Positions 22,001 through 39,132 of a stretch of DNA of 64,000 nucleotides are shown here, in pieces; position 1 is the first letter of the stretch; every line of letters starts with the position of its first letter. This stretch comes from Chamaecrista fasciculata. Lineage: Eukaryota > Streptophyta > Magnoliopsida > Fabales > Fabaceae. The stretch is from NCBI GenBank assembly GCA_003254925.1, contig QANZ01005454.1:129833-193832 (forward strand), in the 5' to 3' direction. The notes under the pieces were generated by a model. That model worked only from the letters and a program-made list of their open reading frames with translations, searched no databases and was not told the DNA's origin. A program made the position numbers and the translations under genes.

Positions 22001-24941
22001 GAAAATTATTATTTGATCCCTTCTTTTTACTGAGTTAACGATTTAGTCCCTAATTTATTTTACATACATAACGGGCACGCAAAGCCCCTAGTATAGATAT
22101 ATAGATATTATTTTCTAAGTTCATATTTAGATATGAGTTTCTAAGTACAATAATTTAATTGTTTTATTATGTTGAGCAGTCAGATCCAAGCGAAACAGTG
22201 CATCCTTTGTCCAAGATGATCCGGAGTCAGAGATTATAGGGCGTGTGGTGGGTACTGTTAGGCGACACATACCTATTGATACCCGTGATCCTCCTGGTGC
22301 AATTCTCCATTATTATGTTGGGGACTCTTATGACTCAAGCAGGCAAGTGTTCATTTGGTTTCTGCCATCATAGATTTGATGGTTGGTGGAGATAGGTATA
22401 TATATCTAATTAAGCTTGATCTTTCTGGCAGGTTGGATGGTGATCATATCATTAGGAAACTTCAAGTTGGAAGTACATGGTTTCTCACTGTGCTTGGTTC
22501 TCTTGCTACCACTCAGAGGGAGTATATTGCTTTGCATGCATTTCGTCGATTAACTCTCCAGGTATATACTGACATTGTTTTGCTATCTAGTTGTCCGGGT
22601 TTCGCAATCCTGTCTGATTTCTCTTTCCCTTTTTTTTCTTCACAGATGCAGACTGCAATCCTTCAGCCTAGTCCTGAACATTTTCCAAAATATGAGCAGC
22701 AGTCACCAGCCATGCCTGAATGCTTCACACCGAATTTTGTTGAGCATCTGCACAGGACTTTCAATGAACCTCAGTTGGCAGCAATCAAATGGGCAGCAAT
22801 GCATACAGCTGCCGGTACCAGTAGTGGGACAACAAAGAGGCAAGATCCTTGGCCCTTTACCCTTGTTCAAGGACCACCAGGAACCGGAAAGACACATACA
22901 GTTTGGGGCATGCTGAATGTTATTCACTTGGTGCAGTATCAACACTACTACAATTCTTTGCTCAAGAAACTAGCCCCTGAAAGTTACAAGCAACCTAATG
23001 AGAGCAGTTCAGAGAATGTTGTTGTGGGATCGATTGATCATGTTCTTCAAAACATGGACCAGAATCTCTTTCGCACTCTACCCAAACTTTGTCCAAAACC
23101 TAGAATGCTAGTTTGTGCTCCTTCAAATGCTGCTACGGATGAGCTTCTTTCGCGTTGTCTTGACCGTGGATTTATTGATGGAGAGATGAGAGTTTATCGG
23201 CCTGATGTTGCACGAGTGGGGGTTGATTCTCAGACACGTGCTGCCCAGGCAGTTTCGGTTGAGCGTAGAACTGAACAGCTGCTTGTCAAGAGTCGGGAAG
23301 AAGTTCTAGGATGGATGCACCAGTTAAAAACTCGGGAGGCACAGTTGTCTCAGCAGATAACTTCTCTTCAAAGAGAACTAACTGTTGCTGCTGCTGCTGT
23401 TCGCTCTCAGGGATCTGTTGGTGTTGACCCTGACCTTCTTGTCGCTCGAGACCAGAATCGAGATGCACTTCTTCAAAACCTTGTAGCAGTGGTTGAAAAC
23501 AGGGATAAGGTTCTGGTTGAGATGTCTCGCCTCATCATTTTAGAAAGTAGGTTCCGACCTGGTAATAATTTCAATTTGGAAGAGGCTCGTGCTAATCTTG
23601 AAGCCAGCTTTGCCAATGAGGCTGAGATAGTTTTCACTACTGTTTCTAGTAGTGGCCGCAAGTTGTTCTCTCGTCTTACCCATGGTTTTGATATGGTAGT
23701 CATTGATGAAGCAGCCCAAGCTAGTGAAGTGGCAGTTCTTCCTCCCCTCTCTCTTGGTGCAGCAAGGTGTGTTCTTGTTGGGGATCCTCAGCAGCTCCCT
23801 GCTACAGTTATTAGCAAGGCAGCAGGAACATTGATGTATAGTAGGAGTCTTTTTGAAAGGTTTCAACAAGCAGGATGCCCGACAATGCTGTTGTCTGTGC
23901 AGTATAGAATGCATCCTCAAATCCGGGATTTCCCTTCTAGGTACTTTTACCAAGGGCGTCTTACTGACAGTGAAAGCGTTGTTAAATTACCTGATGAGGT
24001 ATACTACAAGGATCCTTTACTTAGACCTTACATATTTTATGATATCAGACATGGGCGAGAGTCTCATCGGGGTGGATCTGTCTCATATCAAAATATGCAT
24101 GAAGCACATTTTTGCCTCCGTTTGTATGAGCATCTTCAGAAAGCACTGAAATCTTCTGGTATTGGAAAGATATCTGTTGGCATCATCACTCCTTACAAGC
24201 TGCAGTTAAAATGCCTCCAGCGGGAGTTTGAGGAAGTACTAAACTCAGAAGAAGGGAAGGATCTATATATTAATACTGTGGATGCTTACCAAGGCCAAGA
24301 ACGTGATGTCATTATAATGTCTTGTGTTCGTGCATCTAATCATGGGGTTGGCTTTGTTGCGGATATTCGTCGAATGAATGTTGCCCTTACCCGTGCGAGA
24401 AGGGCCCTTTGGGTATGATTCACTTTCAAATGCACCTTCAGCGTTTAATTTATTGTTTGCATTTACATAGCCATGAAAGGCATAGTTGATAATTGTTTAT
24501 TATCATTGACAGGTTATGGGAAACGCCAATGCTCTGGTGCAATCTGATGATTGGGCTGCATTGATTACTGATGCAAAAGCTAGAAATTGCTACATGGACA
24601 TGGACTCTCTTCCCAAGGACTTTCTTGTGTCCAAGGGAGCTACTTACGCACCTTCACCTGGTAAGGTTTCCTCAAATATGAGAGGCTTGAGATCAGCTGG
24701 ACCAAGATATAGATCATTGGACATGCATATGGAATCCAGATCAGGAACACCATCCGAAGATGATGAGAAGATGGTGACTCCTCTAAGCTCAAGAAATGGG
24801 AATCATCGTTCGATGAGGTATTCAATGGAGGATTCATTGGATGATTTTGATCGTGTGGGTGATAAATCCAGAGATGCCTGGCAGTATGGCATTCAGAAGA
24901 AGCAGAGTTCAGCTGGAACTGTGGGAAAGAGAGATGTCTAG
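19091..24941 (+). CDS. Sen1/UPF1-like SF1B RNA/DNA helicase
   Basis: Seven coding exons: 19091-20444, 21281-21469, 21794-21889, 22180-22342, 22432-22561, 22646-24412 and 24513-24941. They sum to 4128 bases (1375 codons plus stop) with phases matching throughout. Residues 1 to ~450 are polar and low-complexity after a conserved start (MGSRGRPLFDLNEPP). An accessory region follows (FESVEEYVRVFEPLLFEEC, GWYDVKVLPVHDFKWAFKEG). The helicase core then carries GPPGTGKT at 720-727, VIDEAAQA with DEAA at 998-1001, GDPQQLPAT from 1023, QYRMHPQI from 1063, DAYQGQERDV from 1190 and RRMNVALTRARRALW from 1219. All SF1 motifs are intact. Plant relatives are At4g30100 and At2g19120, by recall. Family members unwind RNA or RNA:DNA hybrids in the nucleus; the role of this clade is not established. 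The ATG at 19091 is chosen because conservation starts there. Confidence 0.93.
22343..22431 (+). other. GC-AG intron in the helicase gene
   Basis: The only frame-preserving splice joins AG at 22341-22342 to G at 22432, with donor AG/GCAAGT and acceptor TTTCTGGCAG. AG/GCAAGT is the strong consensus of the rare GC-AG intron class. Using the GT five bases further on (GTGTTC) would give a shifted frame that meets a TGA within three codons. Confidence 0.8.
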
Positions 24942-25400
24942 TCTATGTTTGTGGGTAGACTGTCCTGCATCTTAAAGGAAGCTTCAAGGGCTGTCTGTTT
25001 TATCTCTGAATTATGTGATCTCCCACTGCTGAGAGCTTGTGGACTCTTGGAGGTTTCAGTCCTGCCTGAGTTCTATGGACTAAGATGCTCTGGCATGGAA
25101 GAAAGATGCATAGCCTTGGAAGATTGAGCAGCATGCAATGTGCTCAAATCTGACGATTGATCCGGAGAAATGCTTCTGATGATTTGATGCATGCAAGATA
25201 AGATGGGTTTGGGAAGACTAAAGACATATCAATCCATCATTATGTCAAAGTGGAGAATGCTACAAACTGCTTGAAGCTGGGAAACACTCAATTTTGTGTC
25301 AAAATGAAATTAGGCAATGTGGTGTCAAGTGACTTGTACATACTTGTACTCACAACATTGTTTTAGAAAATAATTTGTTTCATTGTTTTTGACCAAAAAG
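24942..25400 (+). other. 3' untranslated region of the helicase gene
   Basis: Non-coding sequence directly after the stop codon, with moderate GC, no splice signals and no other frame worth calling. The likely end of the transcript is in the A/T-rich stretch near 25370-25500; the exact poly(A) site cannot be read. Confidence 0.5.
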
Positions 25401-25640
25401 GAGTGAATCACTTCCAAAGGAAAAGATAAAATATAGGGGCTGCCGATTTCTTCAATTGCTTTTTGCTTGTATTACTTTATTTTTTCATAAAAGAAATCTA
25501 GGTGGAATCTTTTTCTTTTTTTTGGTACCAAGGTGGAATCTTATTATCATAACATGAGAAATGCTACTTGCATAATCATTCCCAGCATTTCTTGTTAACA
25601 TTTGATCCAATTGTGTTGGATATGTTTCTGCTTTTGCCAG

Positions 25641-26109
25641 CAACTGCTGGATATGAAGTTCCTGGAAGGACTATTGGAAGATCAAAATTCGTTAGACTTC
25701 ATAGCTCTAAGTGGTCAATATATTGGGGTGGCATACTGTTCTAGCAAGTGTTCAGCATCCTCAGTTCCTGAGGAAGTTAAGAAAATTAGAATAAACAAGG
25801 AGGACAGAGTTTGCATTATTCAGAATATTTGGAGTAAAGGTGATTTCTGTTCTTCTATGTATTTTGAGTTCATCAGAAATGGAGGTAAGATATGGTGCCA
25901 TGCAATTTTGGCTGAGAATGGTTGTTGGGAAGTTATTTTCTCAGCTATATCACCAAACAATCTACAAGCTGAAGCTTTCAATTTCATGTAAGTGCCTCAT
26001 CTCCAAATTCTACTTTCAAGACAAATAATACTGGATGCAGTCATTCATGATATTAATCATATTCTTCTTTCTTCTTCATGTGTTATAGGACTTGCAAGAC
26101 AGAAGATAG
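25641..26109 (+). other. Two exon-like segments of an unrecognised gene
   Basis: Segment 25641-25988 is open, preceded by TTTTGCCAG and followed by AT/GTAAGT, a perfect donor. It encodes about 116 residues (LLDMKFLEGLLEDQNSLDFI, WCHAILAENGCWEVIFSA). A second segment, 26089-26109 (after TGTTATAG, before GTATTGAC), could be a mini-exon. I recognise no family, and no start exon or stop exon can be joined with confidence. It may be an orphan exon left by a rearrangement, a decayed gene, or part of a gene with distant exons. It lies 700 bp past the helicase stop on the same strand. Confidence 0.35.
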
Positions 26110-28300
26110 GTATTGACATAATACTATCTCATTTTTCTGTCCAGCTTTTTTTTTTTTCAACAAGATCTTTCTGTCCAGCTTGGTTTAATGCCTTTCATGG
26201 TTTTTTTTTTCTCTCTCTTTTTCTTTAACTTGTATTTTTATTACTTTTAACTTAATACAAAAATCTCAATGTGGGTGGACTTGTGCAAAAAGACTTGAGC
26301 GGTGTATAATTGCCACTCATTTAGATTACTAGGAAATAAGAATGAAGGCTTCCTTATTCAATGTTTAGTGTGTGTGTGTGTGTATGTATATATTATGACA
26401 GAGAATGGGATAAAATTAAATAGAAGTTCTGTTACCATAAAGTAGAATTAACACTAGTGTTATCACTTCACTTGACAGTTTTTTTTAAAAAAATAAATCA
26501 GATACATTGCTATATAAGCATTAATTTTTCTCTTTTATTCTGAAGTTTGAAAACAAAAAGAAAGTGCTTAATAGTGAGAGGTAGTTTCACATGGGGAATA
26601 GCAATGTTGGAGTATGCTATGCAATTTAGACAATGGGCAAGGATTTGGGGGGAGCGACACATTTATTTATGCACAACTCATATGTATCAATGCTTATCTA
26701 ATTAATAACTTTCTCATTAGGTTGTTTAATACTTTAATCTGGATTCTGGAACTACAATCAACATTATTTAATTAATAAATAACATATTTGTATACACCTT
26801 TTTATCTAACCTTTTTCTTGGGTATGAATCATAGATATCTCTCATATTAATCCAATTTGAATCGAGTAGATCACAAAAGTTGCAAAGAAATCTTATCTTA
26901 TACTCTTTGAGAGAAGGTTTTAGTCTTTTAGATGTTTTGGAGGCTTCCTCTTCTTGAAAGGAAGTTTCTATCTCTTAACCACCTTTTATTGTCAAACCCC
27001 TTCTTCTTGCCTTGAAGATTTTAATTAATTATAAAAATAGGAGTTACGTAGATACTAAAAATAAGGTTATTCTAAGATTCTTATGATCATGATCCTCTTC
27101 AATCATGGTTCAAATAATCTTGAACTAGTTAACAGAATGGGAGAGAATTGTGGACATGAGACTCCATACTTTTAAGAAAGTTTCAAATTTTAGTTGGACG
27201 ATTGCTTAGGACAACTAGTCCTTAATATATTAAGATTGAAATATAATTAATTATTATTTAAAAAGAGGGATTATATAACTAAGATAAAATCAATTAACAT
27301 GAATTTCTTGGTCAATATTCAAATTCGAAAACTTACCTTTGGAGATTCAATATCTTACTTTATTCTTATTCACCTAAGTATTAGATTCAAGATCTTATTT
27401 TGTCCTTATTCACTTAAGTATTAGATGATAATACTTGAGTAAATCTGATCTTACTTTTTCAATATACATGTTTTTAGAGTTGATAAAGTATTTGTTTTAG
27501 ATCAATTTAAGTAATAAATAATTTTCTTTTATTCCAACCTGAAGTATATTTTGAATATCCATTTGTAGTTAGCACAGATATTAGTTAAATATAAAATTTA
27601 TAGTAATAGAAACAATAAAATAAGTAATCATGCTCATATTTTATCATCTTGTATTCTTTTTTTACATTTTAAATTTAAGGTACCATAAGTAACCAGTTCA
27701 TATATGATATTTGTTAATTCTTATTTATCATTTAATATTGATAATGTCTTTTTATAAATATTAAAAACTTAATCTATAAAGTAATATATTTTTATCCATT
27801 GAAATAAGTCTAAAACAAGAAAAATTATATATTTTTACCATATCATATCTCTTACCATTTATAATTGTATTTGCTTATTTTGAATAATAATTTATTTTCT
27901 TCTATTTCGATCTTAATTGAATTTATTTTAATTAAACTTATCAATTATTTGTTCTATATACAATAGTCGTTAATTATTTTTTCTAAAATATTTTAGTTTC
28001 AGAAAAGACAATTTAATTTTAAAAAGCTTAAAAATATATTGGATTAAATTACAAATAATTATCAATAATCAAGATTTTTTTATCTAAATTTTCCAAAAAA
28101 AATATTATTTTATGTTAATATTCATCTAACCCTAAAAGAAATTTCCAATGTTTTTTTATAAAAAATTTTCTAAATTCGAAACAAATATATACAAAACAAT
28201 GATACGAGATTTCACAAATTTTAACTTGAAATGAAAACTCATATAATAAAGAATCACCTTTAAGCTCTATATCGAAGGTCTAGTTGTGTAGAAATAATAC
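26110..28300. other. AT-rich intergenic DNA
   Basis: About 2.2 kb of strongly AT-rich sequence, including a short (TG)n run near 26370. No gene, RNA, palindrome or repeated family that I can identify. Confidence 0.55.
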
Positions 28301-28320
28301 CCCTCAAGCCGGAAGAAGGT

Positions 28321-28560
28321 TTGGCGGTCAAGCAAAATGGCATCGTTTTGGGAAGTAACGGAGAATCAGGAGGAGACTTGGTAGTCGATGTTCTTCATGG
28401 CGTTTCTCCCAAAGAAGAAGAAGAATTTAGGGGGAAGGAGAAGAGGAAATTCGATGCGGCGATGTTAGGATTAAGAGGAGAAGAAAAAAATGGCTTGTGT
28501 ATTGTGAAATTTGAATTAACATATGATTTGAAATTTGAAATGTGCGAGGTTGCGAAATAG
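28321..28560 (+). other. Possible decayed gene start
   Basis: An 80-codon open frame stands out from the AT-rich flanks by its purine-rich, GC-balanced composition (GEEKNGLCIVKFELTYDLKF, runs of Glu and Lys). I recognise no domain and no splice-linked continuation. It may be a captured first exon or a chance frame. Confidence 0.2.
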
Positions 28561-28853
28561 GCAGGAAAAAAAGGCAAAGTAGAGGCGCGTTGAGAGTGAA
28601 TAAAAAAAAATTTTTTTTGAAAAATTTATAGAAATAAAATTACAAAAATAAATGAACAAAGAGTTAAAATAAAACTTACCAAAAAAATAAGAGATAAAAA
28701 AATACAATTTGTCTTTCTTTTATATTGTGGTTTATCATAAATGTTATTTGACTCAATTTTGTATGTACTAGTGGTTTCAATTTTATTACAACTTGTAAGT
28801 TACAACCACAATAACTTTTGACTTCTAATTAGTTTTCTCTAATCATTTCTTTT

Positions 28854-29197
28854 GGGCAAAAAATACCTATTTTGTCTCTAAACTTTACACATATTGTCAA
28901 TTTCGTCTTTAATTTTTTTGTCAATTTTGTCCCCAATCTTTCACATTTTGGTCAATTTTATCGTTTGCTCTTACTTTAGCCAAATATTAACAACAGAATC
29001 TATGTGGCTAACGATATATAATGTGAAATTGATAGAAAAAAAAACTCAAATCCTAACTCATATTGAAAAACATGATAAAGCCTGTCATTAATTTATTAAA
29101 AGAAGTTAGTCATAGGATAAATTTGACGAAAATGTAAAAGATTGAGGACGAAATTGACTGTAGATGTAAAGTTTAAAGACGAAATTAATACTTTTAC
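28854..29197. mobile_element. Degenerate palindromic element (TTTTGTC-C arms)
   Basis: Arms with ATTTTGTCTCTAAACTTTAC on the left and GTAAAGTTTAAAGACGAAAT on the right are inverted copies, with inner repeats (CAATTTTGTCCCCAATCTTT / AAAGATTGAGGACGAAATTG). The plan matches the GGTCCC foldback elements, but the sequence is more diverged. The ends and target duplication are not clear. Confidence 0.55.
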
Positions 29198-29284
29198 TTT
29201 TTTTTTCTATAAGTTTATATATATATATATTCAATTTAGATGTTTTAAAGCTTGTATCATTAATATATTTAAAAAAGTATATCT

Positions 29285-29370
29285 AACAGGGTACAAAGTG
29301 TCAGATTTCAAACCACACAATACCAAAGTGAAATGGGTCAAACCACAGGGTACCAAAGTGTAATTTACCC
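29285..29370. mobile_element. One arm of a GGTACC-subfamily foldback element
   Basis: Three units of the ACAGGGTACCAAAGTG type run into GTGTAATTTACCC, the right terminus of the complete elements at 14709 and 38773. The opposite arm is missing, so this is a truncated copy. Confidence 0.65.
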
Positions 29371-29375
29371 TAAAT

Positions 29376-29530
29376 AGTTTACCAATTACAAATTCATTAC
29401 AAAAATATTATTTCATTACAAATTCATTATCTCCATTTTCAATACATAACTTGAGCTACAGTGTAATACATATGTTTGTTTACCAATTATAAACTCATTA
29501 CAAAAATATTATTTCATTACAACATCATTT
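29376..29530. repeat. Two-copy direct repeat, ~100-bp period
   Basis: GTTTACCAATTACAAATTC at 29376 and GTTTACCAATTATAAACTC at 29477 start two ~50-bp copies that continue with the shared word ATTACAAAAATATTATTTC. It is AT-rich, with no coding content. Confidence 0.6.
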
Positions 29531-29629
29531 CATTACATTTTTCATACTCAATTACAAACATACCCCTATTCAAATACTTATAACTACCTATGCTCTAATA
29601 CAAATGATAAACTAGAAAATGGACAAGCT

Positions 29630-30215
29630 TACCTAGTTCAACAAATGAAGGCTGCAAGAGCAATTTGATCGTCTAAGTACCTGCAAGAACTTCACAGGGG
29701 GCCCTGCGAAGAATACTCCGACGCTCAAGTTAGTGTATGAGAGATGTGAGAGCAAGAGAATTCTGAAAGGTGAGAAGTAGCTAACCTTAGTCTGCTGGAT
29801 TGAGCTCTATTTATAGAGCAGGGGGAGAGTGGTGGCCAGCGCGTGGGGCGCACCACGTAGTCAAGCACGATCTCCACAAGCGGGAGTAGTGGAGACCGAG
29901 ATTTGCGGGACAAGGCAATCGTGGGTGATTGCGTGTTGCGTTACAGGGCGGGCGCCAGGCGGCTGGAGAGCGTGGGTACGACTAAGTCCGTGACCCACGA
30001 TCTCCACCAGCGAGGATTGCGGAGCAAGGCAGTCGTGGGTGACTGCGTGTTGATCTGGAGGCGCGCGTCATGACTCTGGATGGATCACGACCGCCCCTAT
30101 GTGTGCAGAGGGTACACGATTGGCTCGAGTGCGCCTTGCAAGGTTTGGAGGGGAGAAGGGGCCCAGTTCGAGGGCCATTTAGGCGTACGCCCAAATAGTG
30201 ATGTATCAACAAATA
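29630..30215. mobile_element. Unclassified GC-rich transposon-like segment
   Basis: About 580 bp of markedly GC-rich DNA in an AT-rich setting. It contains GAAGAATACTCCGACGCTC, a word I associate with plant transposon ends, and a direct repeat: CACGATCTCCACAAGCGGG at 29866-29938 and CACGATCTCCACCAGCGAG at 29996-30052. Both copies run to GTGGGTGA(T/C)TGCGTGTTG. No intact protein is encoded. It could be a solo terminal repeat of an old LTR element or part of a large DNA transposon. Confidence 0.45.
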
Positions 30216-30390
30216 TAAAAAAATTATTTGGCAAAATGGTAATTTTTAATACCCTCGTTTATTACATTTATAACCTTCTCTCTCCCTTCATCATTTCTTA
30301 CTATTTTATTTTCAAACCAAAACCAGTCAGTTTGTCAGCAACCCTATTTCCTTTTGTCAGCAACCCTATTTCCTTCACGAAAAGAATAAA

Positions 30391-31330
30391 TCACAGAACC
30401 AACCAATTCTTCCTCATCCACATCCTTGCAATATTAACCAAACCTTCCCCAAAACTAGAACTCATAGAAGCATCATTCAACAAATTCACACAGCTCAAAG
30501 AGACAGACTCAAAAATAGCATTCCTAAAACCCAATTTCCAAGCCAATTTAAAAGCTTCACAAAGACCCCACATCTCAGCTTCAAAAATACCACACTTGCC
30601 CAGGAATCTCGCGACACCACCAAGCCACGCTCCACGATGGTCTCTAATAACAACGCCGCAAGCCGCACAACCTGAACTTGCACAAAAAGCATCGTCAGAG
30701 TTCACTTTAATCACCCCCGAAATTTGAGGGATCCATCTCACCAACCTCTCCTCTTTAGCAACTCTATCAGGTAATTGACTCTTACATTTATCATTGAACC
30801 ACACCATTCACCCACCAATGAATCACTCTCATCGGATCATTAGGCATCACAAAATTAGGATCAAAACACTTCTTATTCCTCAATTTCCAAATCAACCAAC
30901 AAACAAGGCCAAACGTGATACTCCACACACTCCCCTCACCCTTAGAATCAACCTTCAAATTAGTTAACAACCAATCCGAAAGATCATCAACAAAAAACGA
31001 TCTTGAAAATCAGGCACAATTTGATCCCACTCTCTCTTAGCACAAACACAGTCCCTAAGAACATGAAAAATAGTCTCCATATTCCCCACACAAAAATGAC
31101 AATTAGGACTACAACCATTCCACTTACTCCTCCTCTCGTTCGTACAAATTCTACCCTTTTCAACCATCCACAAAAACATGCGCACTCTCTCAGAGCCATT
31201 CCACCCCCAAATCACCTTCCACTTCCTATCACAAACACCTAAATCATCCCCCATTAAGGCAACATAGAAAAAATTAACAGAAAACACCCCAAAATGATTA
31301 AGATCCCATCTCACAGAAAACACCTAAATC
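30391..31330 (-). pseudogene. 3' end of an L1-type LINE (zinc-binding and RNase H regions)
   Basis: Read on the minus strand, 31323-30964 encodes the reverse-transcriptase zinc-binding domain (zf-RVT) of plant LINEs: WGWNGSERVRMFLWMVEKGR, ICTNERRSKWNG, CHFCVGNMETIFHVLRDC. Further on, 30807-30391 encodes an RNase H (RVT_3) domain: VIKVNSDDAFC, ACGVVIRDHRGAWLGG, FEAEMWGLCEAFKLAWKLGF. The two are in different frames with a gap, and the reverse-transcriptase and endonuclease parts are absent. It is a 5'-truncated, frame-shifted LINE copy. A 20-bp word (CACCTAAATCATCCCCCATT) is repeated at its upstream edge, 31230-31365. Confidence 0.8.
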
Positions 31331-31371
31331 ATCCCCCATTAAACACCTAAATCATCTCCCATTAAGTTTCG

Positions 31372-32292
31372 AACTTTTAATACTCAGCACTTTTTTAATT
31401 AACTTTCGATCCAATTATCACTATTTTGTATAAAAAAAATAGACTATTTAAAGTTTGAATATTCAAAATTGAATGTCTAGAAACTATCTATCAACTTATT
31501 TGAACAAATGTGTTTTGTACTTCAACTTAAATTCATGAATTCTAAATGATTTGATGTTGAAACTTGAAAGTTTAAAAAATTTGTGAATTTTTAAAATTAC
31601 AAGCCGTTTGTATACCAACTCAAAACTCATTGTCATTGGTTTTTAGTAAATATTATGTTACTTATTTTTCAAGAAACAGTATCATTGAATAGATTTCTTG
31701 TTTCCATTTTCACTGAAATTACGAAATATGACTGAAAACGTGTTTTGTACAATTTTTTTTAGAAATGTTTGAAACATTTCCTGAAACAACTGAAAACAGG
31801 AAACGCCAAAAAGAAGTTTCCAGTGTTTCCAAAAACAAATTTATGATATTTTGTAACATTACACAAAAGTAAACTATTTAATCATGTTAATATTATTATT
31901 TAGTTATAATCAAACTTAAAAACATATAAAAATTAGCGTTATTCAAGTTAACATAATTTAAATATGAATAAAAATGATTTTTTGACTTTATAAAACAAAC
32001 ATATTTCTTAAATATTAAAAATTTTGAAATGAAAATAGAATATTAGAAATAAAAACAGAAAATGGAAACATGAAACATGAAACATTTTCTTAAACCAATC
32101 AAGTCCTAACTTTTCGTATTCCCCAAGCCTAGTGTAGAACTCTTATTTTTTTTTGTAACCCAAAAGGAATACAATTACAAACATCAAATAAATAATAAAA
32201 CGCAGAAGAAAACCATGAAAAAAAAAAAACACTCATTTAACTAAACACATGCTAACCCGATGGTGGACAATTCAGGATCCTCCTGCACAACT
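31372..32292. repeat. Duplicated block, copy 2 (first copy at 12511-13019)
   Basis: Same sequence and orientation as 12511-13019, interrupted by ~415 bp at 31693-32107 that the first copy lacks. The two copies are 18.4 kb apart and flank the helicase gene. Confidence 0.85.
31693..32107. mobile_element. Probable transposon insertion inside duplicated block 2
   Basis: Defined by absence from copy 1: alignment breaks after CATTGAATAG and resumes at AACTTTTCGTATTCCCC. The ends are loosely inverted (TTTCTTGTTTCCATTTTC on the left; GAAAATGGAAACATGAAAC before the right end), typical of an AT-rich DNA transposon or MITE. No clear target duplication was found. Confidence 0.55.
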
Positions 32293-32473
32293 TAATTGAT
32301 CAAAAGAAAATTGCAACAAAGACACAGAAAATTTCCATATTCAAATTTGCTCAACAAAAAAAATGCCTTTCTTATTTTCTTTTCGTATCACACCCGCAGA
32401 AATTAAATGACTAAAACGCCATTGGACCATCAATATTGTATACGGCCTTGAACACCTCGCAGTCTCGGCTTCT

Positions 32474-38432
<5,959 letters not shown>

Positions 38433-38452
38433 TGCGATTGCCAAACTTGAAG

Positions 38453-38515
38453 AGAAGAAGAAGAAGAAGAAGAAGAAGAAGAAGAAGAAGAAGAAGAAGA
38501 AGAAGAAGAAGAAGA
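38453..38515 (-). repeat. (TTC)n microsatellite in the UGPase 5' leader
   Basis: About 21 uninterrupted GAA units on the plus strand (TTC on the gene strand) end some 20 bases upstream of the UGPase ATG and lie downstream of its probable TATA box. They are therefore transcribed as a polypyrimidine tract in the leader. Such tracts are prone to length change. Confidence 0.85.
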
Positions 38516-38620
38516 GAGAACAATACAATAATGGTACGTAATGCGAATGCGTAATATGGAGAGAATTCGAAGGTTACGAAGTAACGAGAGAGAGAGAGAG
38601 TGAGAGGGAGCGATCGTTGT

Positions 38621-38627
38621 GATATAG
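38621..38627 (-). promoter_or_regulatory. TATA-like element of the UGPase gene
   Basis: On the minus strand TTCCTATATCAC lies about 190 bp upstream of the ATG and is followed by a CT-rich leader (CTCTCTCTCTC). It is the best TATA candidate, though it is not a perfect consensus. Confidence 0.45.
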
Positions 38628-38772
38628 GAACGAAAAGTGTGGTGTTGCTTGAAATTGACGTTTTACGTTAGAATTGAAGGCCAAGGTGTGCTTTCAGACA
38701 GAGTATGTAGCCGAAAATAACGCTCTAACGACCCCGCCTTCTCAATTCTGGGCTTATGGCCCATTCTTTTAA

Positions 38773-39132
38773 GTGTAAATTACAATATGGTATCCTATTT
38801 TATGGATCAATTTCACTTTGATACCATGTTCTTTCAAAAGTAACACTTTAGTACCATTTTCTTTGCATCGTTAACATTTTAATACCATGTTCTTCAAAAG
38901 TGACATTTTGGTACCTTTTTTTTTGCACTATTAACACTTTGGTACCCTAACAAAGATAGAACAAGATAGCAAATCGTAAAAGAACAGGATACTAAAGTGA
39001 AATCGGTCCATTGAACAGAGTATCAAAATGTCACTTTTGAAATAACAAAATACCAAAATATTAATGGTGCAAAGATCAAGGTATCAAAGTGAAATTAGTC
39101 CATAAAATAGGGTACCAAAGTGTAATTTACCC
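38773..39132. mobile_element. Foldback Mutator-like element (GGTACC subfamily), 9-bp target duplication
   Basis: Arms repeat CACTTTGGTACC / GGTACCAAAGTG-type units. The ends are GTGTAAATTAC and GTAATTTACCC, and the flanks carry the exact 9-bp repeat TTCTTTTAA at 38764-38772 and 39133-39141. The arms are more diverged than in the element at 14709, so it is probably older. It sits 340 bp upstream of the UGPase start codon. Confidence 0.8.

Noticed and set aside
22355-22431. Treating the long open frame from 22355 as a separate gene start for the helicase.
   Set aside because: The stretch 22355-22431 is intron sequence; five earlier exons with matching phases supply the conserved N-terminal part.
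30080-30727. The 215-codon plus-strand open frame as a gene.
   Set aside because: It runs opposite the LINE RNase H region and through the GC-rich transposon-like block; composition and content do not support a protein.
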